NCBI RefSeq assembly: GCF_900108315.1
Contig: NZ_FNVB01000006.1
Location: 450,493 to 514,492 of the forward strand
Direction: 5' to 3'
DNA: 64,000 nt
Source of the DNA: Saccharopolyspora kobensis
Lineage (GTDB): Bacteria; Actinomycetota; Actinomycetes; Mycobacteriales; Pseudonocardiaceae
The first letter of the stretch is position 1. Every line of letters begins with the position of its first letter. The notes under the pieces are model-generated. The model worked only from the letters and a program-made list of their open reading frames with translations, was not told where the DNA came from and searched no databases. Shown in pieces: positions 59,560 through 64,000 of this stretch. Both the position numbers and the translations under genes were made by a program.

Positions 59560-59940
59560 ATGATCGCCTTCACGTTGACCGACATCGAGCGCGCCATCCG
59601 CTCGTCCTGGGGCGCGGACACCTGCGCCCCCGAAGACCTGCCCAAGTGGCACGAGGGGAACCCGGCGCGCGGCCAGTGCGGGACCACCGCGCTGGTGATC
59701 AACGACCTGCTGGGCGGCGACCTCGTCCGCGGCGAGGTGCACGTCGACGGCCGTCGCGTCGACTACCACTGGTGGAACCGCTTCCCGGGCGGCCTCGAGC
59801 TCGACCTGACCCGGGAGCAGTTCGATCCGGAAGAAGTCGTCACCGGCGCCGTCGTGATCGAGCGCCCGGCCGAGATCAACCGACTCCGCGAGGAGTACGA
59901 ACGCTTGCGCACCAGGACCTTCGCGGCCCTGGAAGCTTGA
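59560..59940 (+). CDS. YunG-like protein
   Basis: A 126-residue (from ATG 59560) protein of the YunG type. DIERAIRSSWGADTCAPEDLPKWHEGNPARGQCGTTALVINDLLGGDLVRGEV followed by DYHWWNRFPGGLELDLTREQF gives a Cys (QCGTTALV) and His (YHWWN) in the arrangement of a papain-like/transglutaminase-like fold, so it might be a cysteine hydrolase; this is inference. ATG 59530 is also in frame and would be translationally coupled to the small peptide. Family members are often near unrelated genes. Confidence 0.75.
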   Translation: MIAFTLTDIERAIRSSWGADTCAPEDLPKWHEGNPARGQCGTTALVINDLLGGDLVRGEVHVDGRRVDYHWWNRFPGGLELDLTREQFDPEEVVTGAVVIERPAEINRLREEYERLRTRTFAALEA

Positions 59941-60077
59941 CGCGAGCCACCGGCGCGCAGCCGGAGGTTGCGGAATCGCGACGGTGAGCGGGTGATTCTT
60001 GTTCGGCGCCGGTGCGCATACCTACTCTCCTCGCGTGACAGCGCAGCAGGACGACCGGCCGAAGGGCCCCCGCAACG

Positions 60078-60527
60078 GTGGCCTTCGCATCGGTGCTCGG
60101 CATCGTGGTGCCGAGCCTCTCGGGGCTGCTGACGGTCATCAGCTACGTGGCCTTCGCGCTGGAGATCATCAGGTATCTCGACGACGCGGTGGGCCCGCTG
60201 CTGTTCAACACGGCCAACACGCTGGGCACCCTCGTGCTGGTCGGGCTGTGGGTGTTCTTCTCGCTCCGGATGCGCGCGGGCCGCAGCCGGGCCCGTACCA
60301 CTCTCGCGGTCGTCGCCGGAATCTGGCTTCTCTACGCCCTTTTCGGCCTCTTCGTGACGCTCAGCACGGCCGACTACCAGCTGTCCGTGATCTTCAACCA
60401 GGCAGGCACGGCCACGGTCCTCGTCGAACTGCTGATGGTGGTCCTCGCAATGCCCCTGTTCCTGGCCCTGATCTTCCTCACCCCGTCCAACCAGTACTTC
60501 AAGGCCAACCAGCAACCGACGACCTGA
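60078..60527 (+). pseudogene. Small membrane protein, 5' end probably frameshifted
   Basis: From GTG 60078 a 149-residue protein with four membrane helices is open; it is a paralogue of 58680. The frame has a stop at 60036 just upstream, but a GTG at 60035 in another frame encodes VTAQQDDRPKGP and would join at the run of five C (60067-60071). Removing one C gives RPKGPATVAFASVLG without interruption. Either the gene has a +1 frameshift or the base is a sequencing error; the 3' part may also be translated from GTG 60078 alone. Confidence 0.55.
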
Positions 60528-60576
60528 TCGCCTCGTTCTGCCCCGGCGGTCCCGTGCGCGACTCGACAATGAACGC

Positions 60577-62017
60577 ATGATCGAGCACACCGCGACCGAG
60601 CGCCGGGTCCTGTCGGCGGTGCGGGATCGAGCGCGCGTCGAGGTGGATTTCGACGGTGAGCAGCGGCTTCGCGGTGCGGTACTGGCCGATGCGCTGGCCG
60701 GGACGAAGGCGCTGCGTTCGGTCCGGATCACCGGGGCTCGCATCGATGGCCGGGTGGACCTGGCCGCGGCGCGACTGGACTTCCCCGTCGAGTTCCGCGA
60801 CTGCCACTTCGGCGATGACGTGGTGCTGACCGAAGCGCAGGTGGTCTCGGTCCGGCTGCCCGGCTGCCGGATCCCCGCTCTCGAAGCCACGCAGCTCCAC
60901 GCGACGGGTGACGTCGATCTGGACGGCGCCCGGTGCGGTCCGGTCGTCCTCGACGGAGCCCGGATCGGCGGGCGCTTGCGCTTCGAGAGAGCTCGGTTGA
61001 CCGCCTCCGGAGAGCCCGCTCTGCGCGCGAGCCGGGTCCAGGTCGAGCAGGGGATCTTCGGCTACAAGTCCACAGTGGATGGCGGGCTGGTGCTGAACCA
61101 CGCACGGGTCGGCGGGCCGGTGACCCTCAACGACTCCCGCCTGAGCGGACCGTCCTGGGCGCTCCGGGCGAACGACCTCGCCTGCACCGCTCACCTGGGC
61201 ATGCAGGACGTCGTCGCGCGAGGGGCGGTCCACCTGCCGGGTGCGCGCATCGGCGGTTCGCTGGTCCTGCTGAACGCGGTGCTGCACAACCCCGGGGACT
61301 GGGCGCTGCTGCTCATCGACGCCGAAGCCGGTCTGGTCACGCTCCGCCCCGCCGCCGACTCCGCGGGCTCGATCAGCCTCCGCGACGCGCGGTTCAAGGG
61401 CATCACCGACGATCCGCCGAACTGGCCGGAGAACTGCCGCATCGAGTTGACCGGCCTGACCTACCAGCGCCTCACCCGGCGGAGCACCGACCTCGCGCCC
61501 TGCCCCATCGCCACCCGCCTGGAGTGGATGAAGCGCTGCTCCACCACTTCCGACCGGCGGGCGTTCTCGCCAGCGCCGTACGCCCAGCTGGCCACCGCAC
61601 TGCGAGCCGATGGCATGGACCGCGAAGCACGCGAGGTGCAGCGCTTCAAAGAGCGCCACCGCCACCGGACCCTGGGGCCGCTCGGCCAGCTGTGGGGCGC
61701 TTTGCAGGACGTCACCTTCGGTTTCGGCTACCGCCCGGCGCTCGCCCTCGCCTGGGTCACCGCGCTGCTCTGCGCGGGAACCGCCCACTTCGCGCTCACC
61801 GGCCCGCTCCGCGCGATCAAGAAGGACGAGGCTCCGACCTGGGATCCGTTCCTGTTCAGCCTCGACCTCCTGGTCCCGCTGGTCGACCTCGGCCACGAGA
61901 AGGCCTGGGACCCCACGGGCTGGAACAAAGCCGTGGCACTGACCCTGATCGTCGGCGGCTGGATCCTGGTCACAGGTCGCAGGAGCAGCCAGAATCCTCA
62001 ACCGCAACGCCCCCTGA
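60577..62017 (+). pseudogene. Beta-helix/pentapeptide-like membrane protein with 3' frameshift
   Basis: About 480 residues. The first ~290 residues are repeated short strands (DGRVDLAAARL, DGARIGGRLRFERARL, HLPGARIGGSLVLLNAVL) as in a right-handed beta-helix of the pentapeptide type; three membrane helices follow (PALALAWVTALLCAGTAHFAL, FLFSLDLLVPLV, VALTLIVGGWILVT). Just after ILVT the frame changes character and runs to 63225 through shadow sequence. Dropping one G near 61975 gives VAGAARILNRNAP and a stop at 62015-62017, as the family end should look. It is therefore a +1 frameshift or a sequence error. 'Membrane-associated oxidoreductase' is the usual family name in actinobacteria; no catalytic site is visible. 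Confidence 0.65.
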
Positions 62018-62064
62018 CCAGCCCGACCGGACACCTGCGCCCGGGGCCGCCGACCGCCACTGGG

Positions 62065-62730
62065 TCACGGTCGGGGAAGCAGCACCGCGATCTCGGCCAT
62101 TCCGTCCAAGACCTCGGGCGCGGGACTGCCGCTCACCGGTGCGGCTTCGGCGCGTACGAACAGCGTGCCCTTCACGTCGGATTCGTAGTGCTCGCCGGTG
62201 AAAGTCACTCCCTGCGAAGCGAGGGCACTGTGCCCGAGCGCCGTGACGTCCCCGGTTCCGTCGCGGTAGTCGAGCCGGTCGAGCGCGCGGGCCTCACGCG
62301 CATTCGGCATCTGCACCCAGGCGACCGACACGACCGCCGTGTTGCCCTGCTCATCGGCGAGCGGGATCAACGTCCTGGTGAGGGAACGGCACCGATGACG
62401 GACGAAGAAGTCCTGCACCTGTCCGAAGGAGTGCGTCGCGCAGTCGGGTCGGTGCTCTGGGGCTCGGCCCCGGGTGACCCGCAGCCGCATCCGTTGCCAC
62501 GCCTTGCCCGCCTGCCCGTTGCGCGCCGCCTGCTTGGCGTTGCTGATGCGGATCGTGACGCTTTCGCCGGCCACCGAGCTCATACCGCCGGTGGTAGTGG
62601 CACCACCAGTGGAAATAGCGGTCATCGCGAGTGCGGTCGCGCCAGCCGCCGCAACGACTCCGCCACGCCCCTTCTTGCCGTTGAGCGGACGTACTCGGCC
62701 TTGCTCGTCCGTGTAGAAGCCACCTGCCAC
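62065..62730 (-). CDS. Hypothetical protein with a Gly/Ala-rich hydrophobic segment
   Basis: A 221-residue protein. GTG 62730 (VAGGFYTDEQGRVRPLNGKK) has GAGGGGAG upstream. A hydrophobic stretch (GGVVAAAGATALAMTAISTGGATTTGG) near residues 25-52 may be one membrane span; a conserved-looking VTIRISNAKQAARNGQAGKAWQRM, a region with two Cys (PDCATHSF, HRCRS) and an FTGEHYESDVKG segment follow. No family recognised. It lies over the false extension of the preceding gene. Confidence 0.65.
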   Translation of the reverse strand: MAGGFYTDEQGRVRPLNGKKGRGGVVAAAGATALAMTAISTGGATTTGGMSSVAGESVTIRISNAKQAARNGQAGKAWQRMRLRVTRGRAPEHRPDCATHSFGQVQDFFVRHRCRSLTRTLIPLADEQGNTAVVSVAWVQMPNAREARALDRLDYRDGTGDVTALGHSALASQGVTFTGEHYESDVKGTLFVRAEAAPVSGSPAPEVLDGMAEIAVLLPRP

Positions 62731-62925
62731 TGTCTCTCCCCTCTGCTCCAGCAGGAGCCGATCTTCGTCAAGTGGGCCGGTGCTGACTGCGTTCAGCGCT
62801 TGGATCACCTGAAAAGGTCAATTGCGGAGCGGTGGCGATTCGGACGGATTCAGCCGCAGAAGTCGAGCAGGCGCGCGGGTTCTGCTCCGAGGTGCTCGGG
62901 ATCGGGGGTCGTCTCGTGGAGCGGG

Positions 62926-62953
62926 ACGGCAGTGGTTGAGCACCGGTGCCGAG
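62926..62953 (+). repeat. Partial copy of the thioredoxin-like gene start (possible remnant)
   Basis: cggcagtggttgagcaccggtgccgag resembles cggcagtggttgaacaccgg in the thioredoxin-like gene at about 63644. Translated it gives GRQWLSTGAE against GRQWLNTGGE. Only this short part is similar and it may be chance or a decayed duplicate. Confidence 0.3.
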
Positions 62954-63000
62954 AGCTTCGGAGCCTTCCCCTCGGCTTCTGGGTGTTCCAGAGCGAAGTG

Positions 63001-63453
63001 TCAGTTCTTCCGCTGTGCGCCGTCGGTGAGGTTCGCGAGGGTTTTCCGGAGGGCGGCAGCCGTTTCGTCGAGTTCGCTTCGTTCGTGCTCTCGCCAGTCG
63101 GCGCTGATGCGGAAGGTGTCTCCGGCGAAGCGGGGGAACACGTGGAGATGAACGTGGAACACCTCCTGGGACGCCGCTCTTCCGTCCGCCAGGAACAGGT
63201 TGATGCCCTCGCACCGGAGCTCTGACCGGCGAAGGGCTTTGGCCAGCCGGTGGCCGACCGCCCAGAGCTTCTGGCCGTCTGCCACGTCGAGGTCTTCGAG
63301 GCCCACGGCGTGCGTCTTCGGCACCACCAGCAGGTGACCAGGTGTCACCGGTTGGAGATCCATGAACGCCAGGACGTCGGCGTCGTCGTGGACGACGCTC
63401 GATTCCGCTTCTCCGCGCACTATTGCGCAGAACACGCACTCGTCTTCGCTCAT
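63001..63453 (-). CDS. HIT-family nucleotide hydrolase
   Basis: A 150-residue protein with the histidine triad HVHLHVFPR near residue 107 and the N-terminal CVFCAIVRGEAESSVVHDDADVLAFMDLQPVTPGHLLVVPK typical of the HinT/Fhit family; the CxxC start suggests a zinc site. GAGGAG precedes ATG 63453. It hydrolyses or transfers AMP from nucleotide conjugates. It lies beside the disrupted thioredoxin-like gene in divergent orientation. Confidence 0.92.
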   Translation of the reverse strand: MSEDECVFCAIVRGEAESSVVHDDADVLAFMDLQPVTPGHLLVVPKTHAVGLEDLDVADGQKLWAVGHRLAKALRRSELRCEGINLFLADGRAASQEVFHVHLHVFPRFAGDTFRISADWREHERSELDETAAALRKTLANLTDGAQRKN

Positions 63454-63590
63454 GTCGCGCTCCTCGTGCCCGCCGCGAGTCCGGATCATGATCGCAGGCC
63501 TGCTGGGCGCGGGACCGCCGTTCCGGGCCGCGGGGCGGCGGCCGGCACCCCCTCGGAACAGCTCACGGCCCGGTGTTGTTGACTCCGGGT

Positions 63591-63743
63591 GTGAGTGAGC
63601 AGCAGAAACGTCGTGCCCGTGTTCGCGCTCCCGAGCTGGTCGGGCGGCAGTGGTTGAACACCGGTGGGGAGGAGCTCCGGCTCAAGGACTTCCGGGGCAA
63701 GGTTCTCGTCCTGGACTTCTGGACGTCCATGACAGAAGAGTAA
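63591..63743 (+). pseudogene. Thioredoxin-like protein truncated by an integrated element
   Basis: Fifty codons from GTG 63591: MSEQQKRRARVRAPEL, then GRQWLNTGGEELRLKDFRGKVLVLDFW and a sudden SMTEE stop. Family members (thioredoxin-like/NHL proteins) continue after DFWT with the redox motif FCCINC. Here the frame leaves the family at DFWT and the next gene is a serine recombinase, so an element has inserted at about 63715-63735. The rest of the gene should lie beyond the element. Confidence 0.8.
63712..63735. mobile_element. Probable attL junction of an integrated element
   Basis: Here the thioredoxin-like coding sequence (ending gacttctggac) changes to unrelated sequence followed by a recombinase gene 20-40 bp on. 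Large serine recombinases integrate at short crossover sites inside genes and their own gene usually lies next to the junction. The exact crossover cannot be set without attR or the empty site. Confidence 0.6.
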
Positions 63744-63753
63744 ACTCGCTGGC

Positions 63754-64000
63754 ATGGCCCACGAGCTGGCAGACCTCTACCTGCGGTTGTCCCTCGACAG
63801 GGAGGGCAAGACCGCGATCGAGCGGCAAGACGCAGACTGCACCGCGTGGTGTGAGCGCCAGGGGATTCGCGTCCGTACGCGCCACATTGACCGAGGGCGG
63901 TCGGGGTACAAGCGCCGGACTAAGCGCGCGGCGTTCACCGAGGCGATCAGGGCTGCGACGTCCGGCGAGGTCTCGACTCTCGTGGTCTGGAAGCTCGATC
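63754..64000 (+). CDS. Large serine recombinase/integrase (3' cut by window edge)
   Basis: The first 82 residues of a serine-family site-specific recombinase are visible. LYLRLSLDREG carries the nucleophile region (Arg11 and Ser13), TAIERQDADC the conserved IERQ motif, HIDRGRSGYKRRTKRAAF the DxGxSG and RxxF region, and TLVVWKLD the end of the resolvase core. The continuation outside the window should contain the recombinase and zinc-ribbon domains. It is the likely integrase of a phage or integrative element whose left junction is just upstream. Confidence 0.9.
   Translation, partial: MAHELADLYLRLSLDREGKTAIERQDADCTAWCERQGIRVRTRHIDRGRSGYKRRTKRAAFTEAIRAATSGEVSTLVVWKLD

Noticed and set aside
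60577..63225. 882-codon continuous plus-strand frame
   Set aside because: Only the first ~480 codons are gene-like; the rest is antisense to a hypothetical gene and to HIT. It arises from a likely single-base frameshift near 61975.

Overview
The window is very GC-rich (about 70 percent by eye), densely coded on both strands, and looks like the chromosome of a filamentous actinobacterium of the Pseudonocardiaceae, probably Saccharopolyspora or a close relative. This placement is an inference from gene families, codon use, GTG/TTG starts and the order ino1 / PadR / DUF5318 / class A PBP / GT87, which matches the mycobacterial Rv0046c-Rv0051 order. Nothing here proves the species. No tRNA, rRNA or CRISPR array was seen.

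Layout. 1-14.3 kb: 3' part of leuS, a MerR-PP2C fusion, an acyl-CoA dehydrogenase, an ICL/PEP-mutase family enzyme, a secreted protein, an RNA methyltransferase, an AraC/VOC pair, a GPP34 protein, a TetR regulator, a glutaredoxin-like protein and ptsI with a DasR-type palindrome over its start codon. 14.6-19.7 kb: a minus-strand cluster of a two-component system, two short peptides with a shared leader-like motif, a PqqD-like/M50 membrane peptidase and a SARP regulator. It reads like an uncharacterised peptide (RiPP-like or secreted-fibre-like) system and is the best candidate for something new. 20-27.5 kb: two diguanylate cyclases, an AI-2E-type permease, two secreted proteins and a GT-C mannosyltransferase-like protein. 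27.7-36.9 kb: the conserved ino1/PadR/DUF5318/PBP/GT87 block, PspC and an ABC exporter. 37-44.2 kb: an M20 peptidase, two GPP34 proteins and a 2-oxoacid dehydrogenase complex (E1alpha, E1beta, E2). 44.3-54 kb: an F420/FMN-type PPOX protein, small proteins, an orphan P-loop kinase-like protein and lipid genes (acyl-CoA dehydrogenase, SCP2, TetR, MaoC, FabG4-type reductase, thiolase). 54-63.5 kb: a methyltransferase, a CoA transferase, MarR/SnoaL, an ATPase, small membrane proteins, YunG-like and beta-helix membrane proteins (two of them apparently frameshifted), and a HIT protein. 63.6-64 kb: a thioredoxin-like gene cut after about 45 codons by the left end of an integrated element whose large serine recombinase gene runs off the window.

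How parts work together. A TetR regulator (49.3 kb) and the divergent FabG4/thiolase promoter (52.5 kb) carry related palindromes, which suggests one beta-oxidation-type or fatty-acid regulon with MaoC, SCP2 and the acyl-CoA dehydrogenase. The peptide cluster has its own SARP-type direct repeats ahead of the first peptide gene. Three families of dispersed intergenic repeats mark the window: a hairpin repeat at three convergent gene junctions, a tripartite palindrome repeat at three other convergent junctions, and a third repeat near lipid/oxoacid dehydrogenase genes and one GGDEF gene.
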